Shown: in pieces, positions 1-7,221 of the stretch | Position numbering within the stretch: position 1 is the stretch's first letter | Layout of the letters: every line of letters begins with the position of its first letter | Assembly (NCBI GenBank): GCA_026396425.1 | Contig: JAPLWU010000034.1 | Coordinates: 1 to 18,071, forward strand | Length of the DNA: 18,071 nucleotides | Direction of reading: 5' to 3' | Source: Microcaldota archaeon | Lineage (GTDB): Archaea > Micrarchaeota > Micrarchaeia > Burarchaeales > JAKAKT01 | Notes under the pieces: model-generated | The model's input: the letters and a program-made list of their open reading frames with translations, nothing else | Told to the model about the DNA's origin: nothing | The model's database searches: none | Translations under genes and position numbers: made by a program

Positions 1-1109
1 GGCCTGATTACGTAAATCGCCTTCGGGTACTCGCTCCTCAGCAAGAGCTTCTTGCACTCCTCGAGGTTCCAGTCCGTCACCTTTATCGGGATTGTCATCT
101 CCTCGGCAACTTCCATGGGCACTCCGACGTCGTCCATGCTGATGTTGGGGTCAGGCGAAATCACGGTTCTTGCAGAAAAATTCACCCTTTTTCCGGAAAG
201 GTTGTACCTGAACCTCCCCTCCTTCCCCTTCAGCCTCTGCGAGAGCGTCTTGAGGGGCCTTCCGCTCCTGTGCCGAGCAGGGGGGATGTTAGCAGTTTCA
301 TTATTGAAATAAGTGGTAACGTGGTATTGCAGCAGCTCCCACAGGTCCTCTATTATGAGCTGCGGGGCTCCGGCGTTGATGTTCGCTTCAAGCCGCTGGT
401 TGATTCTCATTATGTCCACAAGCTTGTGCGTCAAGTCGTCCTCGCTCCTCTCGCCCGTTTCGAGCGTGATTGAGGGCCTGACCGTTACGGGCGGAACCAG
501 CAATGCGGTTATGACCATCCATTCCGGCTTCGCGTATTCCGGGTTTATACCGAGCAGCTTCAAATCGCCGTCGGGAATCTTGGTCAGCATCTCCCTTATC
601 TCGTTGGGCAGGAGCATCCTGTCCCTCTCGTAGAACGTGGTGGGCTTCTCGAACTTTACCTTCAGCTGCTTCGTATCGCAGTGCGGGCAGACGGTCGCCT
701 TCCTCGTCTTGTCGATGACCGTCTTGACGACCTCCCTGTCGCCCTCCTCAAGCGCCTCCGCGTACTGCGTGACCTGCTTCTTGCCCACGAGTATGCGCCT
801 GCACTGCCTGCACGTGGAGCGCAGAAGCATGTAGACGACTCTCGCGAATTCCGGATGCACCACCGGCCTCACAAGCTCTATGTGCGTGAAGTGGCCAGGG
901 CACGTGCGAATCTTTCCGCCGCAGGTCTTGCACCTGAGGCCCGGGTCTATGACTCCCATCCTCTGGTCAACAAGCCCGCCGTCAATCGGGTAACCGTCCT
1001 CGTTGTAAGTATCCGGGACCGTAATCTTGGCGGCGGACATCCTCCGTATCATCTCAGGCGAGAAGAGCGAGAACCTTACCCCGTTGATCATCTTGTCGAT
1101 GGTTTCCAT
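1..1109 (-). CDS. rpo1N: RNA polymerase subunit Rpo1N (A'), N-terminal part, cut by window edge
   Basis: Largest catalytic-core subunit of archaeal RNA polymerase; this part forms the clamp. Read from ATG at 1109 the protein starts METIDKMINGVRFSLFSPEM. Two zinc sites are visible: C60-x2-C63-x6-C70-x2-H73 and C100-x2-C103 with C141-x2-C144. Near the window edge the family signature RYNLSGKRVNFSARTVISPD is intact. About 369 residues are present of roughly 850-900 expected, so the active-site NADFDGD motif lies outside the window. The start is preceded by AGGTG a few bases upstream. It is the last gene seen in the minus-strand order rpoH, rpo2N, rpo2C, rpo1N, 54 bp after rpo2C, and is surely co-transcribed. 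Family assignment is certain; the remainder of the gene cannot be judged. Confidence 0.98.
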   Translation of the reverse strand, partial: METIDKMINGVRFSLFSPEMIRRMSAAKITVPDTYNEDGYPIDGGLVDQRMGVIDPGLRCKTCGGKIRTCPGHFTHIELVRPVVHPEFARVVYMLLRSTCRQCRRILVGKKQVTQYAEALEEGDREVVKTVIDKTRKATVCPHCDTKQLKVKFEKPTTFYERDRMLLPNEIREMLTKIPDGDLKLLGINPEYAKPEWMVITALLVPPVTVRPSITLETGERSEDDLTHKLVDIMRINQRLEANINAGAPQLIIEDLWELLQYHVTTYFNNETANIPPARHRSGRPLKTLSQRLKGKEGRFRYNLSGKRVNFSARTVISPDPNISMDDVGVPMEVAEEMTIPIKVTDWNLEECKKLLLRSEYPKAIYVIR

Positions 1110-1163
1110 GCGTACACCTTTTTTTTCGAGCGCCCGCGGCCAGTCCCGATCCAATCATTGCTC

Positions 1164-3026
1164 CTAGGCCTTGTCCCTCAGCAGAAGCCTCGGGAATATG
1201 CCGATTGCCTTTATCTCGTCGAGCAGCAGCTTGAAAGCGTAACTCATCTCGACCGGATGCAGGTCCGTGGACTCGCAGAGCGGGCAGTACTCCCTGTTCT
1301 TTATGTGGTCGTGGACCGCAATCGAACCGCATTTGTTGCAAACGAGTTCGGTCGTCTTGTCCGACTCCTCCAACAGCCTCTCCCTGAGCAGAAGCCCGGC
1401 TCCGTAGCCAATCAGGCAGTCGCGCTCCATCTCCCCGAACCTCAGGCCCCCCTCCCTCGCCCTCCCTTCGGTTGGCTGGTGGGTGAGCAGCTGCACAGGT
1501 CCCCTGCTCCTCACGTGCATCTTGTTCGAGACGAGGTGGTGGAGCTTCTGGTAATATATGACTCCTATGAAAATCTTGCTCTTTATCGGCTCGCCGCTCA
1601 GGCCGTCGTAGAGCGTTTCCATTCCCGTGTCCTCGAAGCCGTATTCAACGAGCGTTTTCTTGAACGCCTCCTCCTTGTCGCCGTTGAACGCGCTTGCATC
1701 CACCTGCTTGCAGTTCATGCACGCCGCCTTTGCGCCGAGCATCTCAAGTATGTGGCCGGCCGTCATCCTCGATGGAATGGCGTGCGGGTTGATTATCAGG
1801 TCGGGAACAACGCCGTCCTTCGTGAAGGGCATGTCCTCCTGCGGCGCGAGAAGGCCAATCACTCCCTTCTGTCCGTGCCTGGACGCAAACTTGTCGCCCG
1901 CCTCGGGGATCTTTATGCTCCTCACCCTTATCTTCACGAGCTTGTTGTTGGCCGGGCTTTCCGTGAGCATTACGGAGTCAACGGTCCCGTCCTCGCCGTT
2001 TTTAATCGAGACTGAATTCTCCCTCTTCTTCTCCTCGCTGATTCCGAACGAGGAAACCTCCTCAAGGAACCTCGGCGGCGACGTTTTTCCCACGAGCACG
2101 TCCCTGGCCCCCACCCCTGCCTCGGGCACGACGATTCCGTCCTCCCCCAGGTGCCTGTACATCGCCTCGTCGCGGTAGCCCTGCACCGTTGGTTGCGGGA
2201 TTTCGAACTTGTCCTTCTGCCCGCCGGGATATCTCCGCTCCTCGCTCTCGTATGTCTTGTAGAACACCGAGCGGCCGAGCGCCCTGTCAACGGCATTGCG
2301 GTTCATGACGACCGCGTCTCCCATGTTGTAGCCGTAATAGCTGGTGATTGCGACGACGAAGTTCTGGCCGGCCGGCCTCTTGGCCAGCTTCAGGAATTCG
2401 TAAGGCCTCGAGCGCGCGATTGGCCTCTGCGGGTAGTACATGAAGTGCGCCCTCGAGTCAACCCTTATGTTGAAGTTGCTCGCGTAAAGGCCGAGCGACT
2501 GCTTCCCCATGGCGCAGGCCATGGTGATTCTCGGCGACGAATTGTATTCGGGGAAAGGCAGCTGCGAGACGGTAACGCCGGTTATGGAAATCGGGTCAAT
2601 CTCGAGGTGGGTGTGTTCGGGGGTGAGCTCCTCCTCCCGCACTGCCACGTAGGAAACGTCGTCCTCCTCCTCGCAATCGAGGTATTCGACTACCCCCATC
2701 TTTACGAGGTCGGTCCAGCCCACCTCGCCCTTTGCCACCTTCTCCTTGAGTTCGGGCGTGTATTTCGACCTGCCGTTCTCGACCAGAATGTAAGGCCTTC
2801 TCGCCCTCCCGCTGTCGGTATTGATAAACAACTCAGAAGTCTTCGGGTTGTGGGCGAAGTTGGCTTCCTGCGTTATCTGCCCGTTCCTCTTCTGCTCCCT
2901 GAGCTGCCTCACCAGCGTTTCGCCGTCGGCGTGGAAGCCGACCAGCCTTCCGTTAAGGTAAACGGCGGTCCTCTCGACTATTTTCTCCCCGTCTTTCCCA
3001 AGTTTCTCCTTTTTAGACAACAACAT
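1164..3026 (-). CDS. rpo2C: RNA polymerase subunit Rpo2C (B')
   Basis: C-terminal half of the split second-largest RNA polymerase subunit (hybrid-binding region, wall, clamp part), 620 residues. Visible signatures: GYNMGDAVVMNR at about 232-243, GDKFASRHGQKG at about 377-388 (catalytic-centre region), the QPTEGRAREGGLRFGEMERD block, and a C-terminal zinc ribbon C563-x2-C566 / C581-x2-C584. The chosen start is ATG 3026 (MLLSKKEKLG), with GGTG immediately before it. The frame stays open upstream through repeat copy 1 to a GTG at 3077, which would add 17 residues (VGLWLVYEVRIERGYVV) encoded by the repeat; I think this extension is not translated, but N-terminal data would decide. The split B''/B' arrangement is known from methanogens, haloarchaea and Archaeoglobus. 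Confidence 0.97.
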   Translation of the reverse strand: MLLSKKEKLGKDGEKIVERTAVYLNGRLVGFHADGETLVRQLREQKRNGQITQEANFAHNPKTSELFINTDSGRARRPYILVENGRSKYTPELKEKVAKGEVGWTDLVKMGVVEYLDCEEEDDVSYVAVREEELTPEHTHLEIDPISITGVTVSQLPFPEYNSSPRITMACAMGKQSLGLYASNFNIRVDSRAHFMYYPQRPIARSRPYEFLKLAKRPAGQNFVVAITSYYGYNMGDAVVMNRNAVDRALGRSVFYKTYESEERRYPGGQKDKFEIPQPTVQGYRDEAMYRHLGEDGIVVPEAGVGARDVLVGKTSPPRFLEEVSSFGISEEKKRENSVSIKNGEDGTVDSVMLTESPANNKLVKIRVRSIKIPEAGDKFASRHGQKGVIGLLAPQEDMPFTKDGVVPDLIINPHAIPSRMTAGHILEMLGAKAACMNCKQVDASAFNGDKEEAFKKTLVEYGFEDTGMETLYDGLSGEPIKSKIFIGVIYYQKLHHLVSNKMHVRSRGPVQLLTHQPTEGRAREGGLRFGEMERDCLIGYGAGLLLRERLLEESDKTTELVCNKCGSIAVHDHIKNREYCPLCESTDLHPVEMSYAFKLLLDEIKAIGIFPRLLLRDKA

Positions 3027-3028
3027 CA

Positions 3029-3101
3029 CCACATACCCACGCTCGATACGAACCTCATAAACCAGCCACAATCCCACACCGCTTATGCGTGGGTATGTGG
3101 C
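3029..3101 (-). repeat. Structured 72-bp repeat, copy 1, at the rpo2N/rpo2C junction
   Basis: A perfect 14-bp inverted repeat, CCACATACCCACGC (3029-3042) and GCGTGGGTATGTGG (3087-3100), encloses a 44-nt centre. The same element recurs at 4754-4826. In the mRNA (minus) sense its 3' arm ends 2 nt before the ATG of rpo2C, so a folded terminal helix would lie on that gene's ribosome binding site. An internal segment GTGGGATTGTGG (mRNA sense) is a near copy of the right arm and can pair with the left arm instead, giving an alternative local hairpin. Not recognised as any named RNA or insertion sequence. No target-site duplication is evident. A MITE-like element or a duplicated cis-regulatory RNA are both possible. 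Confidence 0.93.
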
Positions 3102-3185
3102 CTATGGCAATATGATTCCGTTTTTCGCTTTCCCTTCTTTCGGCAATCTCCCATTCCGCCCAGTCCCAACTGTCGAATCCCAATC

Positions 3186-4646
3186 CTATATCTTGACGTC
3201 CATCTTCTTCAGCATCGCCTCGATGTCCTTCTCGTCCTCGCCGGTGGAGATTTCGCACAGCAGGGCCATGTTCTTCACTAGCGCGCACGACGGCCCCTCG
3301 GGCGATTCGTTGGGGCACAGTTTTCCCCAGTGCGTTCCGTGCAGGTCCCTTGCCTTGAAGTGCGGGTGCTTCCTGCTCAGCGGCGAGATGATTCTTCGCA
3401 AGTGCGAGATGCTGGAAAGGTAATTCGTCCTGTCGAGAAGCTGCGAGACTCCGGTTTGGCCGGCAATCCAGTTCCCGGTCGCCATGCTGTAGCGGATTCT
3501 CTCGCTCAGCGCGTCAGGCCTGACAAGAGTGTGCACGAGCAGCCTCCTCCCCCTCGCAGCCGCCCTTTCAACTTGGTAGGTAATATCCTTCACTAAGAAT
3601 TGGAAGGCATACCTGAAGAGCTCCTCCATCAGATTTCCTGCGAGTTTTATCCTCTTGTTTACGTAGAAGTCCTTGTCGTCCTCCGGAATCTTCTCCTGAG
3701 CGACCGCAATCGTCTTCTCTGTCATCTTGCACAGGTAGTATGCCTTGGCCAGCCTGTCCTTGGGCTCCGTTCCAATATGCGGGAGCAGATAAGTATCCAG
3801 AAGTATTTCGGCCCTCTTTGACCTGTATTCCTTTGCCTGGCCGGGCGCGGCCTTCTTGCCCATGAGTTCGAGCGCGCCAGCCTCGTTGGCCGTGGAATCG
3901 GACTCGAGGTTGAGCATTACGTCGTTTATTATTATGTTCTCGTCCAGGAACGCCTCCATTATTTTCTTCTCGTCCGAAAGCCCGAGCGCCCTCAGCACGC
4001 AAATCAAATCGAGGTTTGCCGGCGATGCCGGGAACTCGACCGTGAGCTTCCCGTCCTTGTTCCTTTCGACCACGCACCTCGCCCTGAAGCCGAAGCGAGT
4101 AGAGAATACCTTGGCGTTCACGACCGCGCCGTTCTTCTCCTCGGAAACCATTATCCTGTTGGGTGCAAGGTCCTCGATGCTCACGAGCACGCGCTCGCTC
4201 CCGTTGATTATGAAGTAGCCGCCGGGGTCCGTGGCATCCTCGCCAGCTTCAACAAGCTCCTCGTCGCTCATCCCCTCGAGGTGGCACAGCTTGCTCTTGA
4301 CCATGACCGGCAGCTCGCCGATGAACACTTCCGAGATGCCCCTCTGCTCCACCCCGTGCACTACCGGGGTTATTTCAAGAAAAACGGGCGCGGCGTAGGT
4401 CAAATCCCTGAGCCTCGCCTCCATTGGCGTAATCGACCTTCTGGAGCCGTCTGCCTCGACAATCATTGGTTTCTCAAGCCTCACCTTGCCGAATTTGAGC
4501 TTGTAGCCCTCAATGTTGGGCTCGATGGTGCCGACCTTCTCCACAATCTCCTGTATGCTGAACCGTATGAACTTATTGTAGGATTCGAGGTGCTGCCTCA
4601 CAAGGCTGTTTTCCTTGAAATAAGTTTCGAGCATTTCACCGGTCAT
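3186..4646 (-). CDS. rpo2N: RNA polymerase subunit Rpo2N (B'')
   Basis: N-terminal half of the split second-largest RNA polymerase subunit (protrusion, lobe and fork regions), 486 residues, a normal size for B''. Signatures: GYFIINGSERVLVSIEDLAPNR near residues 160-180, the RGRRLLVHTLVRPDALSERI stretch, and the highly conserved fork block LHGTHWGKLCPNESPEGPS starting near residue 435. Start ATG 4646 (MTGEMLETYF) has GAGGAG seven bases upstream. It is separated from rpoH by 244 bp and from rpo2C by 159 bp. Both gaps are long for this usually tight operon, and each contains one copy of the same structured repeat. Confidence 0.97.
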   Translation of the reverse strand: MTGEMLETYFKENSLVRQHLESYNKFIRFSIQEIVEKVGTIEPNIEGYKLKFGKVRLEKPMIVEADGSRRSITPMEARLRDLTYAAPVFLEITPVVHGVEQRGISEVFIGELPVMVKSKLCHLEGMSDEELVEAGEDATDPGGYFIINGSERVLVSIEDLAPNRIMVSEEKNGAVVNAKVFSTRFGFRARCVVERNKDGKLTVEFPASPANLDLICVLRALGLSDEKKIMEAFLDENIIINDVMLNLESDSTANEAGALELMGKKAAPGQAKEYRSKRAEILLDTYLLPHIGTEPKDRLAKAYYLCKMTEKTIAVAQEKIPEDDKDFYVNKRIKLAGNLMEELFRYAFQFLVKDITYQVERAAARGRRLLVHTLVRPDALSERIRYSMATGNWIAGQTGVSQLLDRTNYLSSISHLRRIISPLSRKHPHFKARDLHGTHWGKLCPNESPEGPSCALVKNMALLCEISTGEDEKDIEAMLKKMDVKI

Positions 4647-4753
4647 GGCATCTCCTCGACAACGAATTTACGGCAATGGCTAAGGCCACGCGGCCAATTT
4701 TCCTCTGCAAACGCGCCGCTTTTCCTCGACCGTGGATTTATCGCGGCAACTTA

Positions 4754-4826
4754 CACATACCCACGCTCGATACGAACCTCATAAACCAGTCACAATCCCA
4801 CACCGCTTTATGCGTGGGTATGTGAC
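4754..4826 (-). repeat. Structured 72-bp repeat, copy 2, between rpoH and rpo2N
   Basis: Same element as 3029-3101: arms CACATACCCACGC (4754-4766) and GCGTGGGTATGTG (4812-4824), perfect 13 bp, with a 45-nt centre differing from copy 1 by one substitution (4790 versus 3066) and one extra T. The substitution is matched by a change at the outer edge (4825 A versus 3100 G), so that in the mRNA sense the local stem GYCACA / UGUGRC is kept in both copies (C-G in copy 1, U-A in copy 2). It lies 107 nt before the rpo2N start and ends the 20-codon reading frame at 4808-4870. Confidence 0.93.
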
Positions 4827-4870
4827 AATCGCTCGGTCACCCGCTCCCACTTCAGCTCGGCTTTCGCCAT
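4808..4870 (-). CDS. Possible 20-codon ORF running into repeat copy 2
   Basis: ATG at 4870 follows the rpoH stop by 20 nt and has GAGGG about ten bases upstream. It encodes MAKAELKWERVTERL and then SHTHA, the last residues coming from the repeat, where it stops at TAA. If the repeat 4754-4824 were absent the frame would continue LLSCRDKSTVEEKRR and on for about 24 codons. This could be a small gene broken by insertion of the repeat, an upstream ORF acting in regulation, or chance. A comparable short frame, also ending in HTHA because of the repeat, exists before copy 1, but without an obvious ribosome binding site. I do not recognise the protein. Confidence 0.3.
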   Translation of the reverse strand: MAKAELKWERVTERLSHTHA

Positions 4871-4890
4871 AATCGCAATTCCCTCAAACT

Positions 4891-5121
4891 TCAAACCACG
4901 AGCCTGTAATACGTGCTTTCTCCCGTTTCCTCCTTGCGCGTAATCTCAACAAGGTCGCCCTTCTCCGCCCCGAGCGTCTTGGCCTGCGGGTCGGTATCCT
5001 TCATTTTCGGGAAGTTGTCCTTCCTGAGCTTAAGCGTTTCGAGCAGCACGTCAACCTTGTTTTTTGGGACAAGCTTGTGTGCGGGGACTAAAAAACTTTC
5101 TAACTGAACCTTGGACGTCAA
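4891..5121 (-). CDS. rpoH: RNA polymerase subunit Rpo5 (RpoH)
   Basis: Small RNA polymerase subunit homologous to the C-terminal domain of eukaryotic Rpb5; it contacts downstream DNA in the jaw and helps assembly. 76 residues, the usual archaeal length. Family hallmarks are the HKLVPKNKVDVLLETLKL segment and the C-terminal run LGAEKGDLVEITRKEETGES ending YYRLVV. The start codon is TTG at 5121, with GGTGG six nt upstream; no ATG or GTG gives a better N-terminus. It is the first gene of the rpoH-rpo2N-rpo2C-rpo1N operon and diverges from the uL1 operon. Confidence 0.95.
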   Translation of the reverse strand: MTSKVQLESFLVPAHKLVPKNKVDVLLETLKLRKDNFPKMKDTDPQAKTLGAEKGDLVEITRKEETGESTYYRLVV

Positions 5122-5183
5122 TCGACCACCATTCGACCCACTAGAGAATACGCAAATTTAACAAGGTAGCATTAAGTATCGAA

Positions 5184-5194
5184 ATATATATAAA
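5184..5194. promoter_or_regulatory. TATA box in the rpoH / uL1 divergent region
   Basis: ATATATATAAA with purine-rich CGAAA before it on the plus strand fits an archaeal BRE/TATA promoter for the uL1 operon, giving a leader of roughly 55-60 nt before ATG 5275. The core is nearly symmetrical and could also drive rpoH (start 5121, leader about 35-40 nt). I could not identify a uL1-binding autoregulatory hairpin with confidence in the leader. Confidence 0.65.
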
Positions 5195-5274
5195 CCTTTT
5201 GTCGCATAAAGGAACTCCTATTCGCAAACCACTGTTTTTCCCGTCCGAACTGTCGGGGACAGGAGGGAAGTCTG

Positions 5275-5901
5275 ATGAACAAAGCGGCCATGGAAAAGGC
5301 ACTCGGAGAGTGCCTCAAGGACAAGGGCAAGCGCAAGTTCACGCAGGCAGTGGAACTTATACTCAATTTCCAGGGCATTGATTTCGGCAAGCAGCAGAAC
5401 AAGCAGAACATCGAGGTCGTGCTTCCCAACGGAACGGGCAAGGATGCGAAGCTCGCCATTTTCGCCGAAGGCCAGCTCGCCCTCGACGCCAAGAAGGAGG
5501 GCGCCGAGATAATAGCCCCCGAAGACATACCGCGGCTCGCCGCGGACAAGGCCAGGCTCAAGCTTCTCATGAAAACCCATGTCTTCCTCGCCCAGCCAAA
5601 CCTCATGATGGTCGTGGGAAAGCACCTCGGCCAGGCCATGGGCACGAGGGACAAGCTGCCCAAGCCCATAATCGGCAACATAAAGGGGGTTGCCGACAAT
5701 GCCAAGCGCTCGGTAAAGCTCAAGACCAAGGGCAAATGCCTGCCGGTTCTCCAGTGCTCAATCGGAACCGAAACAATGGAGCAGGCCAAGCTTCTCGAGA
5801 ACGCCATGGCCGTTTACGACACGGTTGCGACGAAACTGGGGGCTTACAGCATCAAGTCCGTTTATGTTAAGCTAACGATGGGAAAGGCGTGCAAGGTGTA
5901 A
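5275..5901 (+). CDS. rpl1: Large-subunit ribosomal protein uL1
   Basis: Ribosomal protein of the L1 stalk, which moves deacylated tRNA out of the E site; in archaea it often represses its own mRNA. 208 residues, normal length (about 210-220). Recognisable by KRKFTQAVELILNFQGIDF at the N-terminus, the VVGKHLGQAMGTRDKLPKPI block (family consensus GxxLGPRGKMPKP), and the closing VYDTVATKLG-SVYVKLTMGKACKV. The start has a strong GGAGGG seven nt upstream. First gene of uL1-uL10-L12. The uL11 gene that often precedes uL1 is not here; rpoH lies upstream in the opposite direction. Confidence 0.96.
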   Translation: MNKAAMEKALGECLKDKGKRKFTQAVELILNFQGIDFGKQQNKQNIEVVLPNGTGKDAKLAIFAEGQLALDAKKEGAEIIAPEDIPRLAADKARLKLLMKTHVFLAQPNLMMVVGKHLGQAMGTRDKLPKPIIGNIKGVADNAKRSVKLKTKGKCLPVLQCSIGTETMEQAKLLENAMAVYDTVATKLGAYSIKSVYVKLTMGKACKV

Positions 5902-5905
5902 TGCT

Positions 5906-6811
5906 ATGCCCGGCGAGCGCGTGTTGAAGCAGAAGAAGGAGGCGGTTTCAGGCCTCGCTGCTAGAATAAAGAAGGCGAAGACGATTGCGCTCATAAACCT
6001 CTCCGCCCTCCCGGACAGCCTTCTCCAGTCAATGAGGAAGAAGCTGAGGGGCAAGGCGGAGATTGTGATTGCAAAGAACGCGCTGATTTCGCGGGCGTTC
6101 GAGCAGGCTGGCAAGGGCAAGGAGCTGCTCCCGCACATGACCGGCCCGACCGCGCTCGTTTTCACGGACATGAACCCGTTCGAGCTTTTCCGCGAGTTCA
6201 AGAGGAGCACAAAGCAGATGGCCGCAAAGCCCGGCCAGACCGCGCCAAGCGACATCGTTGTTCCGGAAGGGGAAACGACGCTTCCGCCCGGGCCTGCGCT
6301 CTCGGAGCTCAAGAATGCCAAAATCGACGCCCGCATACAGGCGGGCAAAATCGTGGTCGCAAGGGATTCCATCGTGGCAGAGAAGGGCCAGAAAATCACC
6401 CACGCCGCGGCAAAAGCCCTTCAAACCCTCGGCATAAGGCCGTTCGAGGTCGGGATAGACTCGCCGGCAATAATCGAGGCGGGAATTGTCTACAGGAAAT
6501 CCGTCCTCGATGTCGACGAAAAGCAACTCGCCGCGGACATCGCGGCAGCCGCATCGGCGGCGTTCAACCTCTCGGTTGAAATCGCTTACGTTACAAAAGA
6601 CAACATCGTTGTTCTGCTCGGAAAGGCCCACAGGCAGGCGAAAGGCCTTGGCGTAGAAGCAAAAATATTCGACTCTGGCGTAATCGAGGACTTGCTCGCG
6701 CAGGGCCAGAGGTCGGCAAGTGCGATAAAGACGGCCTTGCCAGAAACGCCCTCGCCAACAGCCGAAGCTACGCCCACGGGCGAGCAGCCGGCCGAAGCGA
6801 AAACCGAATAA
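5906..6811 (+). CDS. rplP0: Large-subunit ribosomal protein uL10 (P0, stalk base)
   Basis: Base of the ribosomal P-stalk; binds 23S rRNA and carries L12/P1 dimers. 301 residues. Features: N-terminal rRNA-binding domain with KAEIVIAKNALISRAFEQ, the archaeal/eukaryotic insertion around VVPEGETTLPPGPALSELKN, the helical spine near residues 200-265 that binds L12 dimers, then an Ala/Pro/Thr/Glu-rich tail. Start ATG 5906 has GGTG seven nt upstream and lies 4 nt past the uL1 stop. The protein ends AEAKTE without the Gly-Leu-x-x-Leu-Phe-Gly-like C-terminal peptide that many archaeal P0 proteins share with L12 (here L12 ends GLASLFG). In-frame sequence after the stop continues as two short repeats of the tail. 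Confidence 0.95.
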   Translation: MPGERVLKQKKEAVSGLAARIKKAKTIALINLSALPDSLLQSMRKKLRGKAEIVIAKNALISRAFEQAGKGKELLPHMTGPTALVFTDMNPFELFREFKRSTKQMAAKPGQTAPSDIVVPEGETTLPPGPALSELKNAKIDARIQAGKIVVARDSIVAEKGQKITHAAAKALQTLGIRPFEVGIDSPAIIEAGIVYRKSVLDVDEKQLAADIAAAASAAFNLSVEIAYVTKDNIVVLLGKAHRQAKGLGVEAKIFDSGVIEDLLAQGQRSASAIKTALPETPSPTAEATPTGEQPAEAKTE

Positions 6812-6812
6812 A

Positions 6813-6852
6813 CCGAAACAAAGGCACCTGAGCAAGCCGAAACAAAGGCACC
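6813..6852 (+). repeat. 24-bp-period direct repeat just after the uL10 stop
   Basis: CCGAAACAAAGGCACC occurs at 6813-6828 and 6837-6852. The period is 24 bp, eight codons. Read in the uL10 frame past TAA 6809-6811 it gives TETKAPEQAETKAP and then TAG, the same kind of sequence as the uL10 tail. It looks like former coding sequence of the tail now outside the gene. Confidence 0.8.
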
Positions 6853-6917
6853 CTAGCCGCCATCGAGTCCATCAAGTTCGTAGATTAAATGCAAATGCTA
6901 AAATGGAGGTTTTGAAT

Positions 6918-7220
6918 ATGGAGTACATACACGCGGCATTGCTTCTTCACTCCGCGAAGAAGGAGATAACGGAGACCAATGTGGTCTCGGTCCTCAAGGC
7001 CGCAGGCATAGCCGCCGATACAGCGCGCGCCAAGGCGCTCGTCTCTTCGCTCCAGGGAGTCAACATCGAGGAGGCAGTGGCAAAGGCAGCAGCGCCGGTC
7101 GCAGTCGCAGCCGCGCCAGCAGCAGTGCCAGCAGCCGGAGCCGAGAAGAAGAAGGAGCCCAAGGACGAGAAGAAGAGCGAGGAGGAGGCTGCCGCAGGAC
7201 TCGCAAGCCTGTTCGGCTAA
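6918..7220 (+). CDS. rpl12: Ribosomal protein L12 (P1 stalk protein)
   Basis: Flexible acidic stalk protein that recruits translational GTPases aEF1A/aEF2. 100 residues. N-terminal dimerisation domain begins MEYIHAALLLHSAKKEITE; then an Ala/Pro hinge (APVAVAAAPAAVPAAGA), a charged Lys/Glu linker, and the terminal GLASLFG peptide typical of archaeal P1. Start ATG 6918 is set by a perfect GGAGGT seven nt upstream (6905-6910); an in-frame ATG at 6903 would put the ribosome binding site inside the gene. It is separated from uL10 by about 106 bp and followed by T-rich terminators. Confidence 0.96.
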   Translation: MEYIHAALLLHSAKKEITETNVVSVLKAAGIAADTARAKALVSSLQGVNIEEAVAKAAAPVAVAAAPAAVPAAGAEKKKEPKDEKKSEEEAAAGLASLFG

Positions 7221-7221
7221 A

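Noticed and set aside
681..3281. Long open frames on the plus strand opposite rpo1N and rpo2C
   Set aside because: They are antisense to highly conserved polymerase genes, rich in Arg/Leu/Val from reversed codons, and have no ribosome binding site or family motif.
4754..4826. tRNA or tRNA-like gene in the repeat (size about 72 nt, with GGTTCGTATC resembling a T-loop)
   Set aside because: The terminal helix is 13-14 bp rather than 7, no T-arm stem forms around the loop, and there is no D-arm or anticodon arm.
3029..4826. Insertion sequence or composite transposon bounded by the two repeats
   Set aside because: The sequence between the repeats is only rpo2N and intergenic sequence. There is no transposase, the repeats are in direct orientation, and no target-site duplication was seen.
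5172..6835. Open frames on the minus strand opposite uL1 and uL10
   Set aside because: The plus-strand ribosomal proteins are unmistakable; the reverse frames are by-products of GC-biased third positions.
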